NCBI RefSeq assembly: GCF_900142575.1
Contig: NZ_FRBI01000009.1
Location: 62,001 to 126,000 of the forward strand
Reading direction: 5' to 3'
Source of the DNA: Actinacidiphila paucisporea
GTDB lineage: Bacteria > Actinomycetota > Actinomycetes > Streptomycetales > Streptomycetaceae
DNA: 64,000 nucleotides
In this document: one piece after another, positions 17,170 to 26,538 of the stretch
Numbering within the stretch: the first letter of the stretch is position 1
Layout of the letters: each line of letters opens with the position of its first letter
Made by a program: the position numbers and the translations under genes
The notes under the pieces: model-generated
Seen by the model: only the letters and a program-made list of their open reading frames with translations
The model's database searches: none
Told to the model about the DNA's origin: nothing

Positions 17170-18431
17170 CGGCTCGGCTCCTCCCGGTTGAGGACCACGG
17201 CGGACTGGAAGCCGCCGAAGCCGCTGCCGACGGACAGCACGGTCCGCAACGGCAGCTCGCGTGCGGTCCTCGGCACGTAGTCGAGGTCGCACTCGGGGTC
17301 GGGGGTCTCGTAGTTGGCGGTCGGAGGCACCACACCGTGCTCCATCGCCAGTGCGCAGGCGGCCAGTTCGATGGCGCCGATCGCACCCAGGGAGTGCCCG
17401 ACCATGGACTTGATCGAACTCATCGGGGTCCTGCGGGCATGCTCGCCCAGCGACCGCTTGACGGCCGCGGTCTCGTGCCGGTCGTTCTGCTTGGTGCCCG
17501 AGCCGTGGGCGTTGACGTAGTCCACGGCGGTGCGGTCGATCCTGCCGTGCGCCAGTGCACGGTCGATGGCCCGTGACATCTCCAGACCCTCACGGGTCAG
17601 CCCGGTCATGTGGTGGGCGTTGCCGAACGAGGCGTAGCCCCTGACCTCGCAGTACACCCGGGCGCCGCGGGCCCTGGCGTGCTCCAGCTCCTCCAGGACC
17701 AGCACCGCGCCGCCCTCGCCGAGGACGAAGCCGTCCCGGTTGGCGTCGAAGGGGCGGGAGGCGTGCTCAGGGTCGTCGTTGTTCGGCGAGGTCGCCTTGA
17801 TGGCGTCGAAGCAGGCCACCGTGATCGGCGAGATCGGCGAGTCCGACGCGCCGGCTATGCAGATGTCGGCGCGGCCCTCCTCGATGCTCTGGAAGGCGTA
17901 GCCGACCGCGTCAAGACCCGAGGTGCAGCCGGTGGAGACCGTCTGGACCGGGCCGTGCGCGCCGACCTGCTCGGCGACCTCCGCGGACAGCGCGCTGGGC
18001 GTGAACGCCCGGTGCAGGTGCGGCAGCGCCGGCCTGTGGTCCACGTCCCACCGGTCGCCGCCGGCGCTGACCAGGGCGTAGTCCTGTTCGAGCCGGGTGG
18101 TGCCGCCGACCGCGGTGCCCAGCGACACCCCGATCCGCCAGGGGTCCTCGGCCCGCGGGTCGAGACCGGAGTCGTGCAGCGCCTCGTCGGTCGCCGCCAT
18201 CGCGAACTGCACGTAGCGGTCGGCGCGGGCCAGTTGCCGGGCGTCCAGGCCGCAGGCGGCCGGGTCGAAGTCGCACTCAGCGGCTATTCGGGACCGGAAG
18301 CCGGCGGCGTCGAAGCGGGTGATGGCCCGGGTCGCCGTCCGTCCGGCGGTGAGCAGGTCCCAGAACGCGGGCACGCCCACCCCGCCGGGGGCGACGACGC
18401 CGACCCCGGTCACCGCCACCCGCCGGGTCAC
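17166..18431 (-). CDS. whiE-ORFIII: Ketosynthase alpha, type II PKS (WhiE ORFIII type)
   Basis: A 421-aa condensing enzyme with an intact catalytic set: Cys169 in [11 protein letters not shown], His309 in [15 protein letters not shown], and Lys341/His346 in [13 protein letters not shown]. It performs decarboxylative condensation of malonyl-ACP in the spore-pigment pathway. Its start overlaps the cupin stop (ATGA at 18428-18431) and its stop overlaps the beta-subunit start. The [11 protein letters not shown] form of the His motif is typical of aromatic PKS ketosynthases. Confidence 0.96.
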   Translation of the reverse strand: MTRRVAVTGVGVVAPGGVGVPAFWDLLTAGRTATRAITRFDAAGFRSRIAAECDFDPAACGLDARQLARADRYVQFAMAATDEALHDSGLDPRAEDPWRIGVSLGTAVGGTTRLEQDYALVSAGGDRWDVDHRPALPHLHRAFTPSALSAEVAEQVGAHGPVQTVSTGCTSGLDAVGYAFQSIEEGRADICIAGASDSPISPITVACFDAIKATSPNNDDPEHASRPFDANRDGFVLGEGGAVLVLEELEHARARGARVYCEVRGYASFGNAHHMTGLTREGLEMSRAIDRALAHGRIDRTAVDYVNAHGSGTKQNDRHETAAVKRSLGEHARRTPMSSIKSMVGHSLGAIGAIELAACALAMEHGVVPPTANYETPDPECDLDYVPRTARELPLRTVLSVGSGFGGFQSAVVLNREEPSR

Positions 18432-18889
18432 GAGACCGCCCCCGCCGCTTCCGGCGGCCGTGCCGCGCTGGGCCGGGCACCGTCGGCGACCAGCGGGTTG
18501 CCCGCCGCGTCCTCGGTGTCGACGTGGCCCAGTTCCGGGCGCGGCGCGAGCGGGCCGAGGTGGAAGACCATCCGGGCCTCGCTGTCACCGACGTTGCGGA
18601 AGCGGTGGCGTACGTCCTTGGGGATGAGCAGCCCGTGGTCGGCGCTCAGGGCGTAGGGCGTGCCGTCGAGGTCGACTTCGAGGTCGCCGCTGACCACGAA
18701 GACGAACTCCTCGGAGTAGGGGTGGTAGTGCTCGGCGATGCGTTCACCGCGCCGCACGATCGCCACACCCATGAAGCCGCTGGTCGATCCGCTGACGGTC
18801 GGGGTGAGCATGGCGCGCAGATCACCACCGCGGCGCCGGTTGGGCTCGACATCGTCGACGTGCACGATCCGGGGGGGCTGAGCGGTCAT
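18428..18889 (-). CDS. whiE-ORFII: Cupin protein (WhiE ORFII type)
   Basis: A 153-aa single cupin. The metal-binding pattern is visible: [21 protein letters not shown] (cupin motif 1, with paired His and Glu) and [11 protein letters not shown] (motif 2). WhiE ORFII-type cupins are conserved in spore-pigment operons, and their chemical role (folding, cyclisation or oxidation) is not settled. The C-terminus is Ala/Pro-rich and overlaps the ketosynthase start by four bases. Confidence 0.9.
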   Translation of the reverse strand: MTAQPPRIVHVDDVEPNRRRGGDLRAMLTPTVSGSTSGFMGVAIVRRGERIAEHYHPYSEEFVFVVSGDLEVDLDGTPYALSADHGLLIPKDVRHRFRNVGDSEARMVFHLGPLAPRPELGHVDTEDAAGNPLVADGARPSAARPPEAAGAVS

Positions 18890-18968
18890 GACGGGTGCCT
18901 CCAGATGAAGTCACTCCGGCCGCTGGGGAGTGGCGGCCGGCCCGCGCTGCGGGAAAGCGGAACGAGGG

Positions 18969-20096
18969 TCACGAGTCCTGTGCGTGGCGGTCGGTGACCA
19001 GGGTCATCTCCAGGTGCGCGAGCAGTTCCCTGCGGCCCCGTTCGTCACCCAGGTCGCGGACGCCGCCCGGCAGTTCGAGCAGCCGGCCCAGCTCCGCGGC
19101 CAGGTCGCCGTCGGCGGTGCCGGTGGTCAGCGCCAGGTCCTTGTCGGCGGCCGCGGCCAGGTCGATCACCCGCACGACGATGTCGTCGCGCTGGAAGACC
19201 GTGCTGCGCACCAGCGAGCCCGTCGGGTCGGCCGCGGCCAGCTCGTCGGACCTGGCGAGCACCCGGGCCGCAGCGGCGCCGCTGCCGCCGCGTACCGGGT
19301 AGTGCAGCGCGTACCTGCGCACCTTGCCGGTGCGGTCGGCCTCGGCCACCGCCTCGTGCACCGCGGGCAGCCCGGCACGGGTGAAGAACGCCCTGGCGGC
19401 CTCCGGGTCGGTCAGGTCGCGCTCCTCCTCCAGGTACGGGTTGATGGCCTCCTCGACCGCCTGCACCTCGGGCTGCTGCGCCACGTGCCGCAGCGCCGCC
19501 ACGAGGTTCCCGCTGACCTCGACCGCGCGGACCACCCGGTTGCCGTGCATGAACAGCGTCGTCCTGCACAGCCGGGTGGCCGAGTCGACCCGCGCCGACG
19601 GCGAGGCGTAGTCGGCCAGCAGCTTGGCGACCTTCTCCTCGCTGCCCGGCCGGACGGTGAAGGTGATCGCGTGCCGGATGCGGCCGTCGCCGGCCCGCTC
19701 CGGACGCGGTGCCCGGTGCCCGGTGTGCCCTGCCACCGACGTCTCGCGCAGGATGTCGAACCGCAGCGAGCGGGTGTCGTTGACGCATGAGTGCATCGGC
19801 TTGACCATCTCGCGGTGCTCGGGGCTGTCCACCCACGCCAGGAACGGCTCGGAGCTTTCCCACTCGCTGGTGATCAGCCACTGCGAGGGGTCCTCGATGG
19901 ACTGGCACAGCTGGTCGCTGACGTGCCCGGGCACCGAGGCGACCTGGCTGCGCAGCAGCTCGTACGCGTCGAGGAAGCGCTCCTGCGCGCCCTTCTGGAT
20001 GTCGAGCAGCAGGACCACGCGAAGCCGAGCGCACTCGGTGTCCTGTGCGCCCGCCGCGGTGCCCGCCGTCCCCGGCTCTTCGGACAGGGTCGTCAT
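18969..20096 (-). CDS. whiE-ORFI: Spore-pigment biosynthesis protein, SchA/CurD type (WhiE ORFI type)
   Basis: A 375-aa protein, first in the leftward operon. Residues about 25-115 look like a dimeric alpha/beta-barrel (ABM-like) domain (VVLLLDIQKGAQERFLDAYE, ITSEWESSEPF). The rest, beginning RIRHAITFTVRPGSEEKVAKLL and repeating the ferredoxin-like pattern around RYALHYPVRGG, matches the SchA/CurD region found only in spore-pigment loci. The exact reaction is unknown. The ATG at 20096 is preceded by GAAGGAG. Confidence 0.88.
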   Translation of the reverse strand: MTTLSEEPGTAGTAAGAQDTECARLRVVLLLDIQKGAQERFLDAYELLRSQVASVPGHVSDQLCQSIEDPSQWLITSEWESSEPFLAWVDSPEHREMVKPMHSCVNDTRSLRFDILRETSVAGHTGHRAPRPERAGDGRIRHAITFTVRPGSEEKVAKLLADYASPSARVDSATRLCRTTLFMHGNRVVRAVEVSGNLVAALRHVAQQPEVQAVEEAINPYLEEERDLTDPEAARAFFTRAGLPAVHEAVAEADRTGKVRRYALHYPVRGGSGAAAARVLARSDELAAADPTGSLVRSTVFQRDDIVVRVIDLAAAADKDLALTTGTADGDLAAELGRLLELPGGVRDLGDERGRRELLAHLEMTLVTDRHAQDS

Positions 20097-20468
20097 CTTC
20101 CACTTCTCCTTCGACTGCCGATGTGCGATGTGCGGTGTGCGATCTGCGTTCCGCGAGGTGTGAGCACCAGCCGCCCGCGCTGCCGCGGCCGGCGGACGCG
20201 AAAGCCACCCGATCCGCACCGGTGTGCGTTTCCGGGGCCCTGCGCTCTGATCGTGCTTCGATCCCACCAACGCCGCGAGAATTGCGGTCCATGCGGGCGA
20301 ATGCGCCGCCAGGACACCGCCGCGCGGCCCCGACCGGGCAAGGAGAAGGCGGGACCGGACGACGGCGTGCCGGGCCCCTGGGCCGTGTCGCATCCGACGG
20401 CAGGCCCCAGCCGCACCGGCGGCCGACCGCCGCCGCGCCCCGCGTGCCCGTACAGGCTGGAGCAACAG
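20097..20468. promoter_or_regulatory. Divergent promoter region of the whiE-type locus
   Basis: 372 bp separate the ORFI-type and ORFVIII-type genes. In S. coelicolor the equivalent gap holds two sporulation-controlled promoters, the one for ORFVIII using sigma-F. I cannot place convincing hexamers here. The part next to ORFI contains a 7-bp tandem repeat (20119-20146). Confidence 0.55.
20119..20146. repeat. 7-bp tandem repeat in the whiE-type leader
   Basis: Four consecutive 7-mers: CGATGTG, CGATGTG, CGGTGTG, CGATCTG. They lie about 25-50 bp upstream of the ORFI-type start codon, directly upstream of its ribosome-binding site. Confidence 0.8.
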
Positions 20469-22286
20469 ATGCAACCGACGTCCGACGACCGTGTACCGGT
20501 CCTCATCACCGGCGGGTCCCTGGTGGGACTGTCGACCTCACTCTTCCTCGGCCGGCTCGGCGTGGACCACCTGCTGGTCGAGAAGCACGCCGCGACCTCG
20601 CACCACCCGCGCGGCCGTGGAAACAACGTGCGCACGATGGAGCTGTACAGGACCGCCGGCGTGGAGCCGGCGATCCGCGCGGCCGCGTCCGTCCTGTCCC
20701 GCAACCACGGCATCCTGCAGGCCGAGTCGCTGACCGGCGACAACCAGCAGTGGCTCTTCCGGGAGATCGACCCGGGCGGCGGCCTGGCCGCCTTCAGCCC
20801 GTCCGGCTGGTGCCTGTGCAGCCAGAACGACCTGGAGCCGGTGCTGCTCAAGGAGGCCCGCGCGCTGGGCGCCGACATCCGCTTCGGCGTCGAACTGCGG
20901 TCCTTCGAGCAGGACGCCGACGGCGTGACCGCGCAGGTACTGCACCGCGAAACCGGCGAGACCCGTACCGTACGCGCCGACTACCTGGTCGCCGCCGACG
21001 GGCCGCGCAGCCCGGTGCGCGAGCGCCTGGGCATCGGCCAGACCGGCGCCGGCGAGCTGTTCCACAACGTCAGCGTCACCTTCCGCGCCAAGCGGCTCGC
21101 CGAAGCCGTCGGCGACCGCCACTTCATCGCCTGCTACCTGACCAACCCGGACGCGGACGGGGCGCTGCTGCCGGTGGACAACGAGGCCGAATGGGTCTTC
21201 CACCTGCCCTGGCACCCCGAACGCGGCGAGCCCCTCGAGGCTTTCACCGACGAGCGGTGCGCCGCGCACATCCGCACCGCGGTCGGGGTGCCGGGCCTGG
21301 AGGTCGAGATCACCGGGAAGGCCCCGTGGCACGCCGCAGAACGGGTGGCCGAGCACTACTCGAAGGGCCGGGTACTGCTCGCGGGCGACGCCGCCCACGA
21401 GATGTCGCCGACCGGCGCCTTCGGCTCCAACACCGGTATCCAGGACGCCCACAACCTGGCCTGGAAGCTCGCCGCGGTCCTCGGCGGCTGGGCGGGACCC
21501 GGCCTGCTGGAGACCTACGGCGCCGAGCGCCGCCCGGTCGCGGTGGCCACCAGCGCCCGCGCCTCCCAGCGCTCGGCCGAGCACAGCCACCCCGGCTACG
21601 ACGCCGCCCCGCTCGGCGGCAACCGGCAGAGCGGCGTGCTGACCGTGGCACTCGGCTACCGCTACCCGGCCGGCGCCGTCATCGGCGTCGACCCGCGGCG
21701 CCCGGTCGTCCCGGAGGGCCCGCCCTCCCCGCCGCCCGGCCCCGGCGGCACGGGCGGTCCCGTCGTCCCGACGGTTCCCGGCGACCCCACGACCACTCCG
21801 GCCGACCGGCCGCCGGGCGGGCCGGCCGTCCCGACCGCGTCCGGAGGCAAGGGCGGCGCGCCGGGGGGCAAGCCCGCGGGCGCGGGCGGCGGGCCGCGGC
21901 TGTGGCTGGGCGAGCCCGGCACGCGGGCGCCGCACCTGTGGGTCGACCGCGCCGGCGAGCGGGTCTCCACGCTCGACCTGTACGAGCGGGTGCCGGTGCT
22001 GCTCACCGGCGCCGGCAGCGCGGCCGGTGAGGCGTGGCACGGCGCCGCGGCCCGCGTCGCCGCCGAACTCGGCGTGCCGCTGGACCGCTACCGGGTCGGG
22101 ACGGGCAAGGACGCCGACCTGGTGACCGAGCCCGGCGCGGACTGGGCCGCGGTGCACGGCACCGGCCCGGACGGCGCCCTGCTGGTACGTCCCGACGGCT
22201 TCGTCGCCTGGCGCGCCACCACCGGCTGCACGGAGCCGGCGGCCGAGCTGAGCGCCGTACTGTGCCAGGTGCTCAGCCTGGACTGA
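20469..22286 (+). CDS. whiE-ORFVIII: FAD-dependent aromatic polyketide hydroxylase (WhiE ORFVIII type)
   Basis: A 605-aa class A flavin monooxygenase. The dinucleotide-binding site is VLITGGSLVGLS (11-22), the DG motif is YLVAADGPRSPVRERLG, and the GD motif is GRVLLAGDAAHEMSPTGAFG, followed by GIQDAHNLAWKL. The C-terminal thioredoxin-like domain starts at about 476 (RLWLGEPGTRAPH). Residues 410-475 are an unusual Pro/Gly-rich stretch (PPSPPPGPGGTGGPVVPT) that separates the two domains. It is divergent from the operon, exactly as ORFVIII in whiE, where the homologue modifies the pigment late. ATG 20469 begins the FAD domain. Confidence 0.9.
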   Translation: MQPTSDDRVPVLITGGSLVGLSTSLFLGRLGVDHLLVEKHAATSHHPRGRGNNVRTMELYRTAGVEPAIRAAASVLSRNHGILQAESLTGDNQQWLFREIDPGGGLAAFSPSGWCLCSQNDLEPVLLKEARALGADIRFGVELRSFEQDADGVTAQVLHRETGETRTVRADYLVAADGPRSPVRERLGIGQTGAGELFHNVSVTFRAKRLAEAVGDRHFIACYLTNPDADGALLPVDNEAEWVFHLPWHPERGEPLEAFTDERCAAHIRTAVGVPGLEVEITGKAPWHAAERVAEHYSKGRVLLAGDAAHEMSPTGAFGSNTGIQDAHNLAWKLAAVLGGWAGPGLLETYGAERRPVAVATSARASQRSAEHSHPGYDAAPLGGNRQSGVLTVALGYRYPAGAVIGVDPRRPVVPEGPPSPPPGPGGTGGPVVPTVPGDPTTTPADRPPGGPAVPTASGGKGGAPGGKPAGAGGGPRLWLGEPGTRAPHLWVDRAGERVSTLDLYERVPVLLTGAGSAAGEAWHGAAARVAAELGVPLDRYRVGTGKDADLVTEPGADWAAVHGTGPDGALLVRPDGFVAWRATTGCTEPAAELSAVLCQVLSLD

Positions 22287-22306
22287 CCCGTGCGGCGGTA
22301 CGCGCG

Positions 22307-22350
22307 AAGCGGCGACGGCCGCCGGTGGTCACCGGCGGCCGTCGCCGCTT
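22307..22350. terminator. Bidirectional terminator between the hydroxylase and GH3 genes
   Basis: A perfect 21-bp inverted repeat (22307-22327 and 22330-22350) with a two-base centre, lying between convergent genes. The outermost pairs give a short AA...TT. Confidence 0.85.
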
Positions 22351-22392
22351 TCCGGGGAGGTGTGGCGGGCGGCCCGCCCACCCCAGCCGAGG

Positions 22393-24780
22393 TCATGCCA
22401 CCGGCAGCGGCTCCGCCGTCGTGCTGAACGTCGCGTGCAGCCGGCGGGTGTGGTCCAGCTCCCGCACCTGCCCGCTCAGCGTGGCGATGACCGTCAGCCG
22501 CAGGTCCGTGGACGACGCGCCGAGCCGCAGCTCCAGCTCGCCGGGCTCCACGACGCGCTGCCCGGCGCGACCGGTGAAGGACGCCAGGTCGGCCGGCACG
22601 GTGACCTCGACCCGGGCGGACTGCCCGGCTGCCAGGTCCACCCGCCGGTAGCCGATGAGGCGCTGCACCGGCTGCACCACGGAGGCGACCGGGTCGTGCA
22701 GGTACAGCTGCACCAGTTCGGTGCCCGCCCGTGTACCGGTGTTGCGGACGGTGAACGCGAGACGTATCTCGCCGTCCGTGCCGGCCTCCAGGTCCGGCAC
22801 GTCCAGGTCGGTCCACTGGAAGGTGGTGTACGTCAGACCGTGGCCGAAGCCGAAGGCCGGCGTCGGGTCGATGTTCGACGACTCGCTGGACTGGCCGAGC
22901 TTCGAGGCCAGATACGTGGTCGGCTGGGTGCCGGCCTGCCGCGGGATGCTGACCGGCAGCCGTCCCGACGGCGCGACCCGCCCGGACAGCACACCGGCGA
23001 CGGCGCCGGTGCCCTCCTCGCCGGGGAAGAACGTCTGCACGATCGCCGCGGCCTCGGTCACCGCCCGGCCGAGCACGTAGGGACGCCCGGCGAGCAGGGT
23101 GACGACGACCGGGGTGCCGGCGTCGAGCAGCGTGTCGAGCAGCTGCTGCTGGACTCCCGGCAGGGCCAGCGACTCGGCGTCGCAGCCCTCACCGCTGGTG
23201 CCGCGGCCGAAGAGGCCGGCGCGGTCACCGAGCGCGAGGACAACGATGTCCGCTCCCGCGGCCAGCCGTACCGCCTCCGCGAAGCCCTCGGTGCCGTCGG
23301 TGTCGATGCCGCAGCCCGCGGCGGTGACGATCTCGCTGCCGGGGAATTCGGCGGCCAGCGCCTCGCGCAGCGTGGGCAGCTCGATGCCGAGCGGCATCTG
23401 GGGGTGCTGCCCCCCGACGTGCACGGGGAAGGAGTAGCAGCCGAGCACCGCGGTGGGCACCTCGGCGTTGGGGCCGATGACCGCGATCCTGGCCGGGCCC
23501 GCGAGCGGCAGGGTGCCGTCGTTGCGCAGCAGCACGACGCTGCGCTCGGCGATCTGCCGGGCGATGGCCCGGTTCTGCGCCGGGTCGAGGTCCACCAGGC
23601 CGCGCAGCGCGGCGGTGTCGTCGAGGTCGGCGCCGGCCAGCGCGTCGGGCACCGGGTCCCAGTCCGGGTCGAGCAGCCCGAGCTGCACCTTCTGGACCAG
23701 CACGCGCCGCAGCGCGCGGTCGATGTGGGCCTCGGGGACCTGCCCGTCGGCCAGCGCCTTGAGCAGCGGCTCGCCGAACGCCTTGACGGTGGGCAGCTCG
23801 ATGTCGACGCCGGCGGCGAGCGCGGCGCCGGCCGCCTCGCCGAGGGTGCCGGCCACGCCGTGCAGCGTCTTGAGGAAGGCGACGCCGAAGTAGTCGGCGA
23901 CGACCGTCCCGGTGAAGCCCCAGGTGTCGCGCAGCAGCCCGGTCAGCAGTTCCTCGTCGGCGGCGGAGGGAACGCCGTCGGTGTCGGTGTAGGCGTGCAT
24001 GACCGAGCGGACGCCGCTCTCGCGCAGCGCCATCTCGAACGGCGCCAGCATCACGTCGGCGCGCTCCCTGGTGCCCATGCCGACCGGCGCGAGGTTGCGG
24101 CCCGCGCGGGAGGCGGAGTAGCCCACGAAGTGCTTGAGCGTCGCCACGATCCCGGCGGACTCCAGGCCCTGGACGTAGGCGGTGCCGACCGTGCCGATGA
24201 GATACGGGTCCTCGCCGATGGTCTCCTCGACCCGTCCCCAGCGGGCGTCGCGCACCACGTCGAGCACGGGGGCCAGGCCCTGGTGCACGCCGACCGCGCG
24301 CATGTCGCGCCCGATCCGGGCCGCCATGGTGCGGACCAGCTCCGGGTCGAAGCTGGCGCCCCACGACAGCGGCACGGGGTAGGCGGTGGCACCCCAGGTC
24401 GCGAAGCCGGCCAGGCACTCCTCGTGCGCGACGGCCGGAATGCCGAAACGGTTCGCCGCGGCGATGCGGCGCTGGGTGCGCAGCAGTGACAGCGCGCCGA
24501 GCGCCGGGTCGACGGGAGCGGTGCCGTACGACCTGGTCAGCTGGCCGAGACCCTGCGGCAGCAGGCTCTCAAGGGTGACCGGTTCCTCCATCTCGTGCTG
24601 GTACGGGGCGACCTCGCCGCCTTCGTCGGACGCACCCACCCATATGCCGAACAGCTGCGCGACCTTTTCCGGCAGGGTCATCGCGGCGATCAGCGCGTCG
24701 GCCCGGTCTTCCGGGGCGAGGGAGGTGTTCCTCCATGGGGGAGTAGCGGACTTGTTCTCTTCGGCCACGGTGCCGGTCAC
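22393..24780 (-). CDS. bxlA: GH3 beta-glycosidase, BxlA-like (probable beta-xylosidase)
   Basis: A cytoplasmic GH3 enzyme of about 795 aa with no signal peptide. The N-terminal TIM barrel carries the KHF motif (LKHFVGYS, about 216-223) and the nucleophile in TVVADYFGV (D296). The alpha/beta sandwich (ALGDRAGLFGRGTSGEG) and a C-terminal fibronectin III-like domain (FGFGHGLTYTTF onwards) complete the usual order. It would hydrolyse imported xylo-oligosaccharides; a beta-glucosidase role is the main alternative. The GTG at 24780 overlaps the permease stop (GTGA) with GGAGG just before; a second GTG 12 bases on is possible. It is last in the importer operon. Confidence 0.85.
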   Translation of the reverse strand: MTGTVAEENKSATPPWRNTSLAPEDRADALIAAMTLPEKVAQLFGIWVGASDEGGEVAPYQHEMEEPVTLESLLPQGLGQLTRSYGTAPVDPALGALSLLRTQRRIAAANRFGIPAVAHEECLAGFATWGATAYPVPLSWGASFDPELVRTMAARIGRDMRAVGVHQGLAPVLDVVRDARWGRVEETIGEDPYLIGTVGTAYVQGLESAGIVATLKHFVGYSASRAGRNLAPVGMGTRERADVMLAPFEMALRESGVRSVMHAYTDTDGVPSAADEELLTGLLRDTWGFTGTVVADYFGVAFLKTLHGVAGTLGEAAGAALAAGVDIELPTVKAFGEPLLKALADGQVPEAHIDRALRRVLVQKVQLGLLDPDWDPVPDALAGADLDDTAALRGLVDLDPAQNRAIARQIAERSVVLLRNDGTLPLAGPARIAVIGPNAEVPTAVLGCYSFPVHVGGQHPQMPLGIELPTLREALAAEFPGSEIVTAAGCGIDTDGTEGFAEAVRLAAGADIVVLALGDRAGLFGRGTSGEGCDAESLALPGVQQQLLDTLLDAGTPVVVTLLAGRPYVLGRAVTEAAAIVQTFFPGEEGTGAVAGVLSGRVAPSGRLPVSIPRQAGTQPTTYLASKLGQSSESSNIDPTPAFGFGHGLTYTTFQWTDLDVPDLEAGTDGEIRLAFTVRNTGTRAGTELVQLYLHDPVASVVQPVQRLIGYRRVDLAAGQSARVEVTVPADLASFTGRAGQRVVEPGELELRLGASSTDLRLTVIATLSGQVRELDHTRRLHATFSTTAEPLPVA

Positions 24781-25595
24781 TTTCCTCCGACGCCCATGAG
24801 TCCCTGGACCAGGGCACGGCGGGCGAACAGGTAGACGATGAAGATGGGCAGCATCGACAGCACGACCGCGGCCAGCAGGCCGGGGATGTCGATGCCGTGC
24901 TCGGTCTGGAAGTTGAAGAGGCCGAGGGTGATGACCTTCGACGAGTCGGACTGGGTCAGGACCAGCGGGAAGAGGAAGCCGTTCCACGCCTGGAGGGCGG
25001 AGAAGACCACGATCGTGGACAGTCCGCTCTTGGACAGCGGGACCACCAGCTGGAAGAACACCCGCCACGGCGTCGCGCCGTCCATGGCCATGGCCTCGTA
25101 CAGCTCCGGGCTGATCTCGCGCATCACGCCGGTGAGGATCAGCGCGCACACCGGCAGCGAGAAGGCCGCGGTCGGCAGGATGACGCCGATCAGGTTGTCG
25201 TACAGGCCGGCCTTGCTGATGACGTAGAACATCGGCACGATCACCGCCTGGGCGGGGATCGCCAGGCCCAGCAGGAACAGCCTGAAGACCCCGGTGGTGA
25301 TCCGGCCCTGGCTGCGCACGATCGCGTACGCCAGCGGAGGCACCACCAGCAGCACGATCGCGACCACGGCGATGGTCACCACCAGGGTGTTCAGGAAGAA
25401 GTGGCCGAAGCCGTTGGAGAAGTCCTGCGTGTAGTTGTGCAGCGTGAGGTGCTTGGGGAAGGCCAGCGGCCCGTTCGACGAGTAGTCGGAGCGGTCCTGC
25501 AGGGTGGCCGCGAGCATCACGTACAGCGGCAGGCCGATCAGGAACAGCCAGACGAGCGAGCCGAGCCCGGCGAGATAATTGGGACGGCGCTTCAT
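24777..25595 (-). CDS. bxlG: Sugar ABC transporter permease, MalG/BxlG-like
   Basis: A 272-aa inner-membrane permease with six predicted hydrophobic segments. The EAA loop that contacts the ATPase reads EAMAMDGATPWRVFFQLVVP (about 188-207). It follows the first permease with a one-base overlap (TGATG). Its stop overlaps the GH3 start, so transporter and hydrolase are translationally coupled. No ATPase is encoded here, as usual in Streptomyces, where MsiK serves several importers. Confidence 0.9.
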   Translation of the reverse strand: MKRRPNYLAGLGSLVWLFLIGLPLYVMLAATLQDRSDYSSNGPLAFPKHLTLHNYTQDFSNGFGHFFLNTLVVTIAVVAIVLLVVPPLAYAIVRSQGRITTGVFRLFLLGLAIPAQAVIVPMFYVISKAGLYDNLIGVILPTAAFSLPVCALILTGVMREISPELYEAMAMDGATPWRVFFQLVVPLSKSGLSTIVVFSALQAWNGFLFPLVLTQSDSSKVITLGLFNFQTEHGIDIPGLLAAVVLSMLPIFIVYLFARRALVQGLMGVGGK

Positions 25596-26524
25596 CACAG
25601 GCCTTCCGTCGAACTGCGCATCTTGTCGTAGCCGGAGACCTTGACGACGATGAGCGAGATGATCGTGGCGATGACCACCAGGACCAGGGCGATGGCGGAA
25701 CCGCCGCCGAAGTCGAAGCTCTTGAACGCCTGCTGGTACATGTAGTAAGCGCTGATCGTGGTGTCCGTACCGGGGCCGCCCTGGGTCAGGATCAGCACCG
25801 TGTCGAAGGTCGTGAGACCGCCGACGACCATCAGGATCATCGAGGTGATCATCGTCGTACGCAGCTGCGGCAGCGTGATGGAGAAGAACTGCCGTATACG
25901 ACCGGCGCCGTCGATCTCCGCGGCCTGGTAGAGCACCGGCGGGATCGCGCGGGTGGCGCCCTGGTAGATCAGCGTGTGGAACGGGGTGTACTGCCACGCG
26001 CCGACGAAGACCAGCACCCCGATGGCACTGGTCTGGTGACCGAACAGGTTGCCGTCGCCGAACAGCCACTTGGCCTGCGAGGGAACACCGAAGTTCGGGT
26101 CGAGCAGCGCCCGCCACAGGATGGATATCGCGGTCGCCGAGAGCAGCAGCGGTATGAAGTAGATCGCGGACAGGATCGCCCGGTTGCGCGGTTTGCCGGC
26201 CGCCCACACGCCCAGCAGGATGCTCAGCGGGGTCTGCACGACGACACCGAGCACCGTGATCAGGACGCTGAGCCACAGGCTCTGGATCATGACGTGGTCG
26301 TGGATCAGCGCTTTCCAGTTGTCCAGGCCGGCGTACTGGGGCGAGCCCAGACCGTCCCAGTTGGTGAAGGAGAGCACCGCGACCAGGACCAGCGGGACGA
26401 CGGCGAAAAGCAGGAAGAACAAGGTGGCGGGCGCCGCCCAGGCAAAGCCTGGGCGGGCCACGGCGGCGCCGGACCGGCGTATGGACCGGCGCCTTGCCAC
26501 CCTGGGTTCAGCAGAGGTGGTCAT
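25595..26524 (-). CDS. bxlF: Sugar ABC transporter permease, MalF/BxlF-like
   Basis: A 309-aa inner-membrane permease. A cytoplasmic Arg-rich N-terminus is followed by six hydrophobic segments; the EAA-type loop reads YQAAEIDGAGRIRQFFSITLP (split, about 214-234). It begins 14 bp after the lipoprotein gene and overlaps the second permease by one base. Confidence 0.9.
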   Translation of the reverse strand: MTTSAEPRVARRRSIRRSGAAVARPGFAWAAPATLFFLLFAVVPLVLVAVLSFTNWDGLGSPQYAGLDNWKALIHDHVMIQSLWLSVLITVLGVVVQTPLSILLGVWAAGKPRNRAILSAIYFIPLLLSATAISILWRALLDPNFGVPSQAKWLFGDGNLFGHQTSAIGVLVFVGAWQYTPFHTLIYQGATRAIPPVLYQAAEIDGAGRIRQFFSITLPQLRTTMITSMILMVVGGLTTFDTVLILTQGGPGTDTTISAYYMYQQAFKSFDFGGGSAIALVLVVIATIISLIVVKVSGYDKMRSSTEGL

Positions 26525-26538
26525 GTGGGGATCCCGGT

